Positions 25,778 to 34,158 of a DNA stretch of 64,000 nucleotides are shown here, piece after piece. This stretch comes from Streptomyces sp. CBMA152 (lineage in GTDB: Bacteria > Actinomycetota > Actinomycetes > Streptomycetales > Streptomycetaceae), in assembly GCF_014596475.1 (NCBI RefSeq), contig NZ_MECJ01000004.1:1-64000 (forward strand). Reading direction: 5' to 3'. How positions within the stretch are numbered: the first letter of the stretch is position 1; each line of letters starts with the position of its first letter. Both the position numbers and the translations under genes were made by a program. The notes beneath the pieces were generated by a model, which did not search any database, was not told the DNA's origin, and saw nothing but the letters and a program-made list of their open reading frames with translations.

Positions 25778-27786
25778 GCGGAGACCTCCAGAGGGTCGAG
25801 CTTGTTCGCTTTCCGGATCTCGTCGACGATACGTCCGATGATCTCCGTGATACCGAAGTCTTTAGGGGTGAATACCGCGGCGACACCCGCTCGGCACAGC
25901 TCCTCGGCGTCCGCGGGCGGGATGATCCCGCCGACGATCACCGGGATGTCGGGTGCGCCGGCCTCGCGGAGCCGCATGAGGACGTCCGGCACCAGCTCGG
26001 CGTGCGAGCCGGACAGGATCGACAGACCCACGCAGTGCACGTCCTCGGCGAGCGCCGCGTTGACGATCTGCTCGGGGGTCAGCCGGATCCCCTGGTAGAC
26101 CACCTCGAAACCGGCGTCACGCGCGCGTACCGCGATCTGCTCGGCGCCGTTGGAGTGGCCGTCTAGGCCCGGCTTGCCGACGAGCAGCCGCAGCCGTCCG
26201 GCGCCCAGCTCGTCGGCCGTACGGGTCACCTTCTCGCGGACGAGGGCGAGCGGTGTGCCCGCCTCGGCGGGGACGGCGACCGGGGCGGACGACACACCGG
26301 TGGGAGCGCGGAACTCGCCGAACACATCGCGCAGCGCCCAGGACCACTCGCCCGTGGTGACGCCCGCGCGGACGCACTCCAGGGTCGCGGCCATCAGGTT
26401 CTCGGTCCCGGCCGCGGCCTTCTTCAGCGCGGCCAGCGCCTCGGACGCCCGGGTCTCGTCCCGGTTGTCGCGCCACTGGTGCAGCTTGGCGACGACCCGG
26501 GCCTCGTTGGCCGGGTCGACCGTCATGATCGCGGTGTCCAGATCCGAGGTGAGCGGGCTGGGCTCGGTCGACTCGTAGCAGTTGACGCCGACGATCAATT
26601 CCTCGCCGCCCTCGATGCGCGCGCGGCGCTCGGCGTGCGAGGAGACCAGCTGCGACTTGAGGTAGCCCGACTCGACGGCCGCCATCGCGCCGCCCATCTG
26701 CTGGATCCGCTCGATCTCGGCCAGGCACTCCTCGACCAGCGAGTCGACCTTGGCCTCGATGACGTGCGACCCGGCGAAGATGTCCTCGTACTCCAGGAGA
26801 TCGCTCTCATGGGCGAGGACCTGCTGGATGCGCAGCGACCACTGCTGGTCCCAGGGGCGGGGCAGGCCCAGCGCCTCGTTCCAGGCGGGCAGCTGCACGG
26901 CACGCGCGCGTGCGTCCTTGGAGAGCGTCACGGCCAGCATTTCGAGGACGATCCGCTGGACGTTGTTCTCCGGCTGCGCCTCGGTCAGGCCCAGGGAGTT
27001 GACCTGGACGCCGTAGCGGAAGCGGCGCTGCTTGGCGTTCTCGATGCCGTACCGCTCGCGCGTCACCTGGTCCCAGATGCGGCCGAACGCCCGCATCTTG
27101 CACATCTCCTCGACGAACCGCACACCCGCGTTCACGAAGAACGAGATCCGCGCGACCACCTCGCCCTTGCGCTCGTCCGGGATCTGCCCGGACGCGAACA
27201 CCGCGTCGAGGACGGCGATCGCGGTGGACATCGCGTACGAGATCTCCTGGACCGGGGTGGCCCCGGCCTCCTGGAGGTGGTAGCTGCAGATGTTGATGGG
27301 GTTCCACTTGGGGATGTTGTTCACCGTGTAGGTGATCATGTCGGTGGTCAGCCGCAGCGACGGACCGGGCGGGAAGACATGCGTCCCGCGCGACAGGTAC
27401 TCCTTGACGATGTCGTTCTGCGTCGTCCCCTGGAGCAGGGTGATGTCCACACCCTGCTCCTCGGCGACCACCTGATACATGGCGAGCAGCCACATCGCGG
27501 TCGCGTTGATCGTCATGGACGTGTTCATCTGCTCCAGCGGGATCTCCTGGAACAGCCGCCGCATGTCGCCCAGATGCGAGACCGGGACCCCGACCCGGCC
27601 CACCTCGCCGCGGGCGAGGATGTGGTCCGGGTCGTAGCCGGTCTGCGTCGGCAGGTCGAACGCGACCGAGAGGCCGGTCTGGCCCTTGGCCAGGTTGCGG
27701 CGGTAGAGCTCGTTGGACGCCTCGGCCGTGGAGTGGCCGGCGTACGTCCGCATGAGCCAGGGCCGGTCCTTGTGACGCTCAGTCAT
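25774..27786 (-). CDS. meaA: Ethylmalonyl-CoA mutase (adenosylcobalamin-dependent)
   Basis: 670 residues: an N-terminal methylmalonyl-CoA-mutase-type barrel (GLSVAFDLPTQTGYDPDH, TINATAMWLLAMYQVVAEEQG, YHLQEAGATPVQEISYA) and a C-terminal B12-binding domain from about 535, whose GLDGHSNG provides the cobalt-coordinating His. Such single-chain proteins in ccr clusters isomerise ethylmalonyl-CoA to methylsuccinyl-CoA rather than acting on methylmalonyl-CoA. ATG 27786 is the family start, 14 bases after the ccr stop; the open frame continuing upstream to 28257 lies inside ccr. Confidence 0.92.
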   Translation of the reverse strand: MTERHKDRPWLMRTYAGHSTAEASNELYRRNLAKGQTGLSVAFDLPTQTGYDPDHILARGEVGRVGVPVSHLGDMRRLFQEIPLEQMNTSMTINATAMWLLAMYQVVAEEQGVDITLLQGTTQNDIVKEYLSRGTHVFPPGPSLRLTTDMITYTVNNIPKWNPINICSYHLQEAGATPVQEISYAMSTAIAVLDAVFASGQIPDERKGEVVARISFFVNAGVRFVEEMCKMRAFGRIWDQVTRERYGIENAKQRRFRYGVQVNSLGLTEAQPENNVQRIVLEMLAVTLSKDARARAVQLPAWNEALGLPRPWDQQWSLRIQQVLAHESDLLEYEDIFAGSHVIEAKVDSLVEECLAEIERIQQMGGAMAAVESGYLKSQLVSSHAERRARIEGGEELIVGVNCYESTEPSPLTSDLDTAIMTVDPANEARVVAKLHQWRDNRDETRASEALAALKKAAAGTENLMAATLECVRAGVTTGEWSWALRDVFGEFRAPTGVSSAPVAVPAEAGTPLALVREKVTRTADELGAGRLRLLVGKPGLDGHSNGAEQIAVRARDAGFEVVYQGIRLTPEQIVNAALAEDVHCVGLSILSGSHAELVPDVLMRLREAGAPDIPVIVGGIIPPADAEELCRAGVAAVFTPKDFGITEIIGRIVDEIRKANKLDPLEVSA

Positions 27787-27800
27787 GTATCGCTCCGTGC

Positions 27801-29138
27801 TCAGATGTTGCGGAAGCGGTTGATGGCGTCGATGTGCTTCTCGCGCAGCTCGTGGTCGCGCACACCCAGGCCCTCGCGGGGGGACAGGGCCAGCACGCCG
27901 ACCTTGCCCTGGTGCAGGTTGCGGTGCACGTCGTAGGCGGCCTGCCCGGTCTCCTCCAGGGAGTACACCTTGGACAGCGTCGGGTGGATCTTGCCCTTGG
28001 CGACCAGCCGGTTGGCCTCCCACGCCTCGCGGTAGTTGGCGAAGTGCGAGCCGATGATGCGCTTCAGGGACATCCACAGGTAGCGGTTGTCGTACTCGTG
28101 CATGTAGCCCGAGGTGGAGGCGCAGGTGGTGATGGTGCCGCCCTTGCGCGTGACGTAGACGCTCGCGCCGAAGGTCTCGCGGCCGGGGTGCTCGAAGACG
28201 ATGTCGATGTCCTCGCCGCCGGTGAACTCGCGGATGCGCTTGCCGAAGCGCTTCCACTCCTTCGGGTCCTGGGTCCGCTCGTCCTTCCAGAACTTGTAGC
28301 CCTCGGCGTTGCGGTCGATGATCGCCTCGGCGCCCATCGAGCGGCAGATGTCCGCCTTCTGGTCGCTGGAGACGACACAGATGGGGTTGGCGCCGCCGGC
28401 GAGCGCGAACTGCGTGGCGTAGGAGCCGAGTCCGCCGCTGGCGCCCCAGATCAGCACGTTGTCGCCCTGCTTCATGCCGGCGCCGTTGCGCGAGACCAGC
28501 TGGCGGTACGCGGTGGAGTTGACCAGACCGGGCGCGGCCGCCTCCTCCCAGCTGAGGTGCTGGGGCTTGGGCATCAACTGGTTGGACTTGACGAGCGCGA
28601 TCTCGGCGAGCCCGCCGAAGTTGGTCTCGAAGCCCCAGATGCGCTGCTCGGGGTCGAGCATCGTGTCGTTGTGGCCGTCCGAGGACTCCAGCTCGACGGA
28701 GAGGCAGTGCGCGACGACCTCGTCGCCGGGCCGCCAGGCGTTGACGCCGGGGCCGGTGCGCAGCACGACGCCCGCGAGGTCGGAGCCGATGACGTGGTAC
28801 GGCAGGTCATGGCGCTTGGTGAGCTCGCTGAGCTTGCCGTAGCGCTCCAGGAACCCGAAGGTGGACATCGGCTCGAAGATCGAGGTCCAGACCGAGTTGT
28901 AGTTGACCGAGGAGGCCATGACGGCCACCAGGGCCTCGCCGGGCCCGAGTTCGGGCACCGGCACCTCGTCGAGGTGCAGCGACTTGCGGGGGTCCTTGTC
29001 GCGGGTGGTGAGCCCGGCGAACATCTCCGTCTCGTCCTTGTGCACGGTGATCGCGCGGTACGAGTCGGGGAGCGGCAGGGCGGCGAAGTCGGCGGACGTA
29101 CTGTCCGGCGACTGAATCGCGTCCAGAATTTCCTTCAC
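27801..29138 (-). CDS. ccr: Crotonyl-CoA carboxylase/reductase
   Basis: 445 residues of the medium-chain dehydrogenase/reductase family. It reductively carboxylates crotonyl-CoA with NADPH and CO2 to ethylmalonyl-CoA, the first committed step of the pathway and a source of the C4 extender unit for polyketides. NADPH-binding is in IWGASGGLGSYATQFALAGG. Residues matching the known CO2 pocket are present: Asn in SVNYN, Phe-Glu in IWGFETNFGG and His in SGYMHEYDN. GTG 29138 has GGAGG 7 bases upstream. A 402-base leader with symmetric sites precedes it, so it likely starts its own transcript. Confidence 0.95.
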   Translation of the reverse strand: MKEILDAIQSPDSTSADFAALPLPDSYRAITVHKDETEMFAGLTTRDKDPRKSLHLDEVPVPELGPGEALVAVMASSVNYNSVWTSIFEPMSTFGFLERYGKLSELTKRHDLPYHVIGSDLAGVVLRTGPGVNAWRPGDEVVAHCLSVELESSDGHNDTMLDPEQRIWGFETNFGGLAEIALVKSNQLMPKPQHLSWEEAAAPGLVNSTAYRQLVSRNGAGMKQGDNVLIWGASGGLGSYATQFALAGGANPICVVSSDQKADICRSMGAEAIIDRNAEGYKFWKDERTQDPKEWKRFGKRIREFTGGEDIDIVFEHPGRETFGASVYVTRKGGTITTCASTSGYMHEYDNRYLWMSLKRIIGSHFANYREAWEANRLVAKGKIHPTLSKVYSLEETGQAAYDVHRNLHQGKVGVLALSPREGLGVRDHELREKHIDAINRFRNI

Positions 29139-29361
29139 GGTGATGCCTCCGGCGAAGCACGTTTTTTCGGGGGAACGCTGAGGGACTGCTGCTGTGGAGG
29201 TGTGCCGTCGGTTCGGCGGTACTTCGGCGATACGGCGGCGCCTGGTGGGCGCGGAGGGGTGCCTGTGACGCAGGCGTCCGGGCGCGCTCGCCATTGGCTT
29301 GCGGGGACAGCCGGCGTACGAAAGGTCTCTGCACGCCGGCCGCCCGGACAACATCAACGTA

Positions 29362-29376
29362 TGGCACGCGGTGCCA
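29362..29376. promoter_or_regulatory. Candidate TetR-type operator upstream of ccr
   Basis: TGGCACGCGGTGCCA is a 15-base palindrome with perfect 6-base arms and a 3-base centre, 224 bases before the ccr start codon. Size and symmetry fit a TetR-family site and a TetR gene lies directly upstream; binding is inferred. Confidence 0.4.
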
Positions 29377-29479
29377 GTGGGCAAGACACTGCGTGCCAAC
29401 AATTTCTCTCAATTGCGTAATGACCTGCACGGATGAGCGATGATCGATCGATTCCGCTTCTGTCCGGGGCCGGAAAACA

Positions 29480-29509
29480 CGAAAGCCGCCCTGGTGTGGG
29501 CGGCTTTCG
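29480..29509 (-). terminator. Terminator after the tetR gene
   Basis: CGAAAGCCGCCC (29480-29491) and GGGCGGCTTTCG (29498-29509) form a perfect 12-pair stem with a 6-base loop, 31 bases past the tetR stop. It would separate hbd-tetR transcription from ccr. Confidence 0.75.
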
Positions 29510-29540
29510 GGTGCTCTGTCGGGGTCCGGTGGTGCCGGGG

Positions 29541-30359
29541 TCAGCGCTGTTTGAGCGCCTTCTTGATCGACTGCATGATCTCGTCCAGCGAGGCGTCGGT
29601 ACGGGCCACCGCCACCAGCACCTCGTCACCGGTGGAGACGGACGCGGCGGCGGGCTTGGGCTTCGCCGTGCGGCCCGCGCCGATCCCGCTGCCGAAGGTG
29701 TCCCGGACGATCGCGAACGCGTGGTCCAGCTGGGTCTCCACATCGCCCTGGCCGCCGGCCCGCAGCCAGCGCCGCAGCACATGGTTGTGGGCGGTGACGA
29801 CGGCGGACGCGGCGACCTCCGCGAGCAGCGGGTCGTCGTTGCCGGCCTGGTGGTCGTGCTCGTCGAAGTGGCCCAGCAGATAACGCGTGAACAGCCGCTC
29901 GTAGCGGGCCACCGAGGCGATCTCCGCCTCCCGCAGGGTGGGCACCTCACGGGTCAGCTTGTAGCGCGCGACCGACACCGAGGGGGAGGCCGCGTACATC
30001 TTCATGACCTCCTTGATGCCCCGGCACACCGTGTCCAGCGGATGCTCGTGCGGGGGAGCGGCGTTGAGCACCGCCTCGGCCCGTACGAGGGTGTCGTCGT
30101 GGTCGGGGAAGATCGCCTCTTCCTTGGAGCGGAAGTGACGGAAGAAGGTGCGGCGGGCGACCCCGGCGCGGGCCGCGATCTCGTCGACCGTCGTGGCCTC
30201 GTACCCCTTGGCCGAGAACAGCTCCATTGCCGCGGCCGCCAGTTCGCGGCGCATTTTGAGCCGCTGGGCGGCCGCGCGGCTGCCGGCGGCACTTTCCGGG
30301 GCGTCGGGCGTGGCGGACGTGCGGGACGGCCGTTTCGATGAGGCAGCGGGCTGGGGCAT
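29541..30359 (-). CDS. TetR-family transcriptional regulator of the ethylmalonyl-CoA cluster
   Basis: 272 residues. The DNA-binding helix-turn-helix is near residues 45-90 (ELFSAKGYEATTVDEIAARA then GVARRTFFRHFRSKEEAIF), followed by a helical ligand domain and a long C-terminal tail ending SLDEIMQSIKKALKQR. It likely controls the flanking hbd and ccr genes in response to an acyl-CoA or related ligand; this comes from position only. ATG 30359 is the first methionine before the recognisable domain, preceded by a short palindrome. Upstream in-frame starts (to 30503) would overlap the hbd gene end. Confidence 0.85.
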   Translation of the reverse strand: MPQPAASSKRPSRTSATPDAPESAAGSRAAAQRLKMRRELAAAAMELFSAKGYEATTVDEIAARAGVARRTFFRHFRSKEEAIFPDHDDTLVRAEAVLNAAPPHEHPLDTVCRGIKEVMKMYAASPSVSVARYKLTREVPTLREAEIASVARYERLFTRYLLGHFDEHDHQAGNDDPLLAEVAASAVVTAHNHVLRRWLRAGGQGDVETQLDHAFAIVRDTFGSGIGAGRTAKPKPAAASVSTGDEVLVAVARTDASLDEIMQSIKKALKQR

Positions 30360-30371
30360 GGACCGAACGTA

Positions 30372-30385
30372 CTGCATATGTGCAG
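30372..30385. promoter_or_regulatory. Palindrome at the tetR start, possible autoregulatory site
   Basis: CTGCATATGTGCAG has perfect 5-base arms and a 4-base centre and ends 13 bases before the tetR start codon. A regulator bound here would block its own transcription or translation initiation. Assignment is by position. Confidence 0.35.
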
Positions 30386-30474
30386 GAAGTCGCGCTCGCG
30401 GGGGCGGGCCGCCCGAGGGTTCGAGCAGCCCGCCCCAGCCCTCCCCCGGCCGGTGGTCGGGGGAAGCCCACGGC

Positions 30475-32256
30475 TCAGCGCCGGGCATACTCGCGGAATC
30501 CACGGCCCGTCTTGCGGCCCAGGCACCCGGCGGCGACCAGGTGCTCCAGGAGGGGCGCGGGTGCGAGGCCCGGGTCGCGGAACTCGGCGTGCAGGACCTT
30601 CTCGATGGCGAGCGAGACGTCCAGGCCGACCACGTCGAGGAGTTCGAACGGGCCCATGGGGTAGCCGCCGCCGAGCTTCATCGCCGCGTCGATGTCGTCC
30701 AGGGAGGCGTAGTGCTCCTGGACCATCTTGATCGCGTTGTTGAGGTACGGGAAGAGCAGCGCGTTGACGATGAACCCGGCCCGGTCGCCGCAGTCCACCG
30801 GGTGCTTGCGGATCTTCGTGGTGACCTCGCGGACGGTGGCGTGGACCTCGTCCGAGGTCAGGACCGTGCGGACCACCTCGACCAGCTTCATCGCCGGGGC
30901 CGGGTTGAAGAAGTGCATCCCGATGACGTCCTGCGGGCGCGAGGTGGCGCGGGCGCAGGCGACGACCGGCAGCGAGGACGTGGTGGTGGCGAGCACCGCG
31001 CCCGGCTTGCAGATCTTGTCCAGGGAGGCGAACAGCTGCTGCTTGACCTCCAGGTCCTCGGCGACCGCCTCGACGGCGAGATCGACCTCGGCGAAGGATT
31101 CGAGGGCACCTGCGGGAGAGATCCGCGCCAGCGTCTCGTCGCGGGCCTCGGCGGTCATCCGGCCCTTGTCGACCGAGCGCGAAAGCGACTTGGCGATACG
31201 GGACTTCGCGGTCTCGGCCTTCTCCAGGCCGCGGGCGGCGAGCACCACGTCGTAACCGGCCTTGGCGAAGACCTCGGCGATGCCGGACGCCATGGTCCCG
31301 GAACCGGCGACGCCCACCGAGCGGATGGGGCGGCCGACGGTGGTGCCCTCGGCGGTGGACCGTGTCTGCGCGTCCGCCACCACGGCCGCGCTGCCCGGAG
31401 CCTCGTACGCGTAGAAGCCGCGGCCCGACTTGCGGCCGGTCAGACCGGCCTCGGTGAGCTGGCCGAGGATCGGCGCGGGGGCGTGCAGACGGTCGTGGGA
31501 CGCGGTGTACATCGCCTCCAGGACCGTGCGGGCGGTGTCGATGCCGATCAGGTCGAGCAGTTCGAGCGGGCCCATCGGCAGACCGCAGCCCAGCTTCATG
31601 GCGGCGTCGATGTCCTCGCGGGAGGCGTACTTCGCCTCGTACATCGCGGCGGCCTGGTTGAGGTAGCCGAAGAGCAGCCCGTCGGCGACGAAGCCCGGCC
31701 GGTCGCCGACCGCCACCGGCTCCTTGCCGAGCTCCAGGGCGAGCCGGGTGACCGCGTCCACGGCGGGCGGCGCGGTCAGCACCGAGGAGACCACCTCGAC
31801 GAGCTTCATGGCCGGGGCCGGGTTGAAGAAGTGCAGCCCGAGGACGCGCTCGGGGTGCGACGACTCGGCGGCGAGCCGGGTCACCGACAGGGCGTTGGTG
31901 CCGGTCGCCAGGATCGCGGTGGGCGAGACGATCGCGTCGAGCGCGGCGAACACCTGCTGCTTGAGCTCGTACGACTCCGGCACGACCTCGATGACCAGGT
32001 CGGCGTCGGCCGCGGCCTGGAGGTCGGTGAAGGTGCGGAACCGGGCGAGGACGTCGCGCCGCTCCTCCTCGGTGATGCGCTCACGGGCCACGCCGCGGGC
32101 GGTGGACGCCTCCAGACAGGCCACGGCTTGGCGGGCGGCGTGCTCGCTGATGTCGATGCCGATGACCTCGCGGCCCGCGCGGGCCAGCACTTCGGCGATG
32201 CCGGTGCCCATGGTGCCGAGACCGACCACGGCGACGGTGTTCAGGGGGGTGTCCAT
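30475..32256 (-). CDS. Fused tandem 3-hydroxyacyl-CoA dehydrogenase (3-hydroxybutyryl-CoA dehydrogenase type)
   Basis: 593 residues made of two consecutive 3-hydroxyacyl-CoA dehydrogenase copies. Each has a Rossmann start (VVGLGTMGTGIAEVLARAG near 9; GVAGSGTMASGIAEVFAKAG near 318), the catalytic stretch HFFNPAPAMKLVEVV and a C-terminal domain with GPLELLDLIGID or GPFELLDVVGLD and a GRKSGRGF/GRKTGRGF end. It oxidises 3-hydroxybutyryl-CoA or makes it from acetoacetyl-CoA, upstream of crotonyl-CoA. ATG 32256 has AGGAG at good spacing. It heads the hbd-tetR unit, with tetR 115 bases downstream. Confidence 0.9.
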   Translation of the reverse strand: MDTPLNTVAVVGLGTMGTGIAEVLARAGREVIGIDISEHAARQAVACLEASTARGVARERITEEERRDVLARFRTFTDLQAAADADLVIEVVPESYELKQQVFAALDAIVSPTAILATGTNALSVTRLAAESSHPERVLGLHFFNPAPAMKLVEVVSSVLTAPPAVDAVTRLALELGKEPVAVGDRPGFVADGLLFGYLNQAAAMYEAKYASREDIDAAMKLGCGLPMGPLELLDLIGIDTARTVLEAMYTASHDRLHAPAPILGQLTEAGLTGRKSGRGFYAYEAPGSAAVVADAQTRSTAEGTTVGRPIRSVGVAGSGTMASGIAEVFAKAGYDVVLAARGLEKAETAKSRIAKSLSRSVDKGRMTAEARDETLARISPAGALESFAEVDLAVEAVAEDLEVKQQLFASLDKICKPGAVLATTTSSLPVVACARATSRPQDVIGMHFFNPAPAMKLVEVVRTVLTSDEVHATVREVTTKIRKHPVDCGDRAGFIVNALLFPYLNNAIKMVQEHYASLDDIDAAMKLGGGYPMGPFELLDVVGLDVSLAIEKVLHAEFRDPGLAPAPLLEHLVAAGCLGRKTGRGFREYARR

Positions 32257-32616
32257 CACGGGACTCCTGGGTGAGTGACGACTGAGGAGAGGGCGCACGC
32301 GGCCGGTGGATACGGCTGTCGCGAGGAAGACGTACGGGTGCGTCGGCGGTGTGCGGAGCTGCCGACGGGCGCACGGCGTGCGGGAGTTGTGAGTCGTGGT
32401 GCTGAGAGCCGACGGACCCTGTCCCGGGGCCACGTCGTGTGAACTGCCGAACCGACAACACTCGCGGCGGCTGCGTCACCAGGCCGCCGGAGTTCGCGGG
32501 GGGTACCCGCTCACTTGAGATTAACTGGCGAGTAACGAGCGCGCCAGTCCCCGGACAAGCGGAACCGATGTGATCTGGCTCGCCCTGTGTCCTCGCCGGG
32601 CCACTACCCTTCCCCC
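32257..32616. other. Divergent intergenic region between the hbd fusion and the HEAT-repeat gene
   Basis: 360 bases that must hold both divergent promoters. The one notable site is TTAACTGGCGAGTAAC at 32521-32536. On the other strand it reads GTTACTCGCCAGTTAA, which is one base from the perfect palindrome GTTACT-CGCC-AGTAAC, so it may be a repressor operator. I see no ORF of quality or RNA gene. Confidence 0.45.
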
Positions 32617-33192
32617 ATGGACGAGGAGCTCCGGTCCCTTGCCGACCGGGTGCGGGACGAGGCCAGGGCGTCGGATGCGACGGCTGCGTACGAGCGACTG
32701 CTCTCGACCCGGGACCACGACGAACTGGCGGCCGTGCTCACCGAGCGCGAACGGCCGCTCTGGGCGCGGGAGATCGCCGCCTTCCGCCTCGGCTGCGCCG
32801 GGGACCGCCGGGCGTTCGAGTCGCTGGTGCTGCTGCTCAACCACCGCGACGCGGCGCGGTGCGTCGCGGCCGCCTACGCCCTGGCACGGCTCGGCGATCC
32901 CCGGACGGCCCGGGCGGCCGCGGCCCTCGCCACCAACGAGCTGCGCACCGCGTACGCCCTGCATCCGGTGCGGCTGCTGACGACGCTGCGCGCCCCGGAG
33001 GCCGTGCCGGCGCTGATCGCGACCCTGCGACCGCTGCTCTCGCCCGACACCCCTTACTGGCGGGTGGCGCTGGCCTGTGTGGAGGGCCTGGGGGAGCTGG
33101 GCGACAAACGAGCGGTGGAGGTACTGGAGACGGCGCTGGCTCAGCCCCGCCTGGCGTCGGCCGCCGCGGTGGCACTGAGGCGCATCGCATAA
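32617..33192 (+). CDS. HEAT-repeat protein
   Basis: 191 residues, all helical, with at least three HEAT-like units (LWAREIAAFRLGCAGDRRAF, AARCVAAAYALARLGDPRTA, YWRVALACVEGLGELGDKRA). HEAT repeats form curved scaffolds for protein binding; no catalytic motif is present. ATG 32617 follows a pyrimidine-rich stretch without a strong ribosome binding site. The 3' end overlaps the convergent acetyltransferase gene by about 50 bases. The function is unknown. Confidence 0.85.
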   Translation: MDEELRSLADRVRDEARASDATAAYERLLSTRDHDELAAVLTERERPLWAREIAAFRLGCAGDRRAFESLVLLLNHRDAARCVAAAYALARLGDPRTARAAAALATNELRTAYALHPVRLLTTLRAPEAVPALIATLRPLLSPDTPYWRVALACVEGLGELGDKRAVEVLETALAQPRLASAAAVALRRIA

Positions 33193-33713
33193 CGCACCTC
33201 GGGCACCGCGACCCCGGCCACGTCGAAGTCCTCCTTGCCACCGTCGGGCGCGAACCCGGCGCGCTCGTAGAACCGCCGGGCCCGCTCGTTGCGCTCCAGG
33301 ACCCACAGCAGCAGTCCGGGACGGCCGTCGGCGACCGCGCGGGCGGTCAGCTCGGCCATCAGCAGCCGCCCCGCGCCCGTCGACCAGTGGTCGGGGTGCA
33401 CATACAGCGCGTACACCTCACCGTCGGCGCTCCGCCCGTCCTCGTCGTCCCGGTACGGCCCGTAGCACCCCCAGCCGATCACTTCGCCGCCGCGTTCCGC
33501 GACCACGTTGAGCACCGAGGTATCGCCGCGCGCCAGATACTCCCGGCGCCACGCGGCGTCCCGCTCCTCGCTCAGGCCGTCCAGATACGTCTGCGGCATC
33601 AGGCCCCGGTAGGCGGTGCGCCAGCCGTTGATGCGTACGGTCGCGACCGCCGCGCAGTCCGCGGTGGTCATCTCGCGTACGCGTACGTCCAGGGTCAACG
33701 GATCCAGGGTCAA
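33141..33713 (-). CDS. GNAT-family N-acetyltransferase
   Basis: Up to 190 residues with a GNAT fold: the first strand VRVREMTTADC, the acetyl-CoA loop VHPDHWSTGAGRLLM and RNERARRFYERAGF near the end. The acceptor is unknown. The start is uncertain. ATG 33671 would delete the first strand, so an upstream TTG at 33698 or 33713 is more likely; 33713 overlaps the RidA stop (TTGA) and is given here. A 15-base tandem duplication at 33688-33717 creates both TTG codons. The convergent HEAT gene overlaps the 3' end. Confidence 0.75.
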   Translation of the reverse strand: MTLDPLTLDVRVREMTTADCAAVATVRINGWRTAYRGLMPQTYLDGLSEERDAAWRREYLARGDTSVLNVVAERGGEVIGWGCYGPYRDDEDGRSADGEVYALYVHPDHWSTGAGRLLMAELTARAVADGRPGLLLWVLERNERARRFYERAGFAPDGGKEDFDVAGVAVPEVRYAMRLSATAAADARRG

Positions 33714-33717
33714 CGGT
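33688..33717. repeat. 15-base tandem duplication at the acetyltransferase start
   Basis: TCCAGGGTCAACGG occurs at 33688 and again at 33703 with a one-base difference at the unit end. It encodes a repeated TLD-P/V motif and duplicates the TTG start candidate. It spans the RidA stop codon. Confidence 0.85.
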
Positions 33718-34111
33718 CGGACACCACGGCGTACGCCTCGATCTCCATCAGGAGGTCGGGGCGGAAGAGCGCCGAGACCTGGACCGCCGAACTGGCGGGC
33801 AGGCGGCCGCTGTTGATGTGGGCGTCGCGGGCCTCGCGTATCGCGGGCAGATACGCGACATCGGTGACGAAGACGGTGAGCTTGACGACGTCGTCGAAGG
33901 TCGCGCCCGCGGCTTCCAGGCAGCGGCGCAGATTCTCGAAGATCTGCCGCGCCTGCGCCGCCGGGTCGCCCTCGCCGACCACGTTCCCCTTCTCGTCGAA
34001 CGCGCACTGGCCGGATATCGCGATGAACCGGCCGGTGCCCCACACCACATGGCTGTAGTTGACACCGGGCGCGACGCCGTCCGGGGTGGCGATATGCGTA
34101 AGCGAAGTCAT
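33710..34111 (-). CDS. RidA-family (YjgF/UK114) protein
   Basis: 133 residues with the compact RidA fold; motifs include VVWGTGRFIAISGQCAFDEKG, the aromatic/Arg region QARQIFENLRRCLEAAGA and the RPDLLMEIEAYAV tail with the conserved Glu. Canonical RidA proteins hydrolyse reactive enamine/imine intermediates; this may be one of the divergent subfamilies because the usual Arg context is altered. ATG 34111 is used. It is directly upstream of the acetyltransferase, with an overlap, so the two are co-transcribed. Confidence 0.85.
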   Translation of the reverse strand: MTSLTHIATPDGVAPGVNYSHVVWGTGRFIAISGQCAFDEKGNVVGEGDPAAQARQIFENLRRCLEAAGATFDDVVKLTVFVTDVAYLPAIREARDAHINSGRLPASSAVQVSALFRPDLLMEIEAYAVVSDR

Positions 34112-34158
34112 GGGCCCATCCTGACCCATGCCACTGACAATCGGGCACCGGGTTTCGG

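Larger units (their letters stand above)
29139..29540. other. Intergenic region upstream of ccr
   Basis: 402 bases between the ccr start and the tetR stop, both genes on the minus strand. It holds the tetR terminator at 29480-29509, a palindrome at 29362-29376, an A/T-rich inverted repeat CAATT-6-AATTG at 29400-29415 and presumably the ccr promoter. I see no convincing ORF or RNA gene in it. Confidence 0.6.

Noticed and set aside
32587..32616. Earlier start for the HEAT-repeat protein
   Set aside because: The extra ten residues (MSSPGHYPSP) fit no repeat and there is no ribosome site; ATG 32617 is kept.
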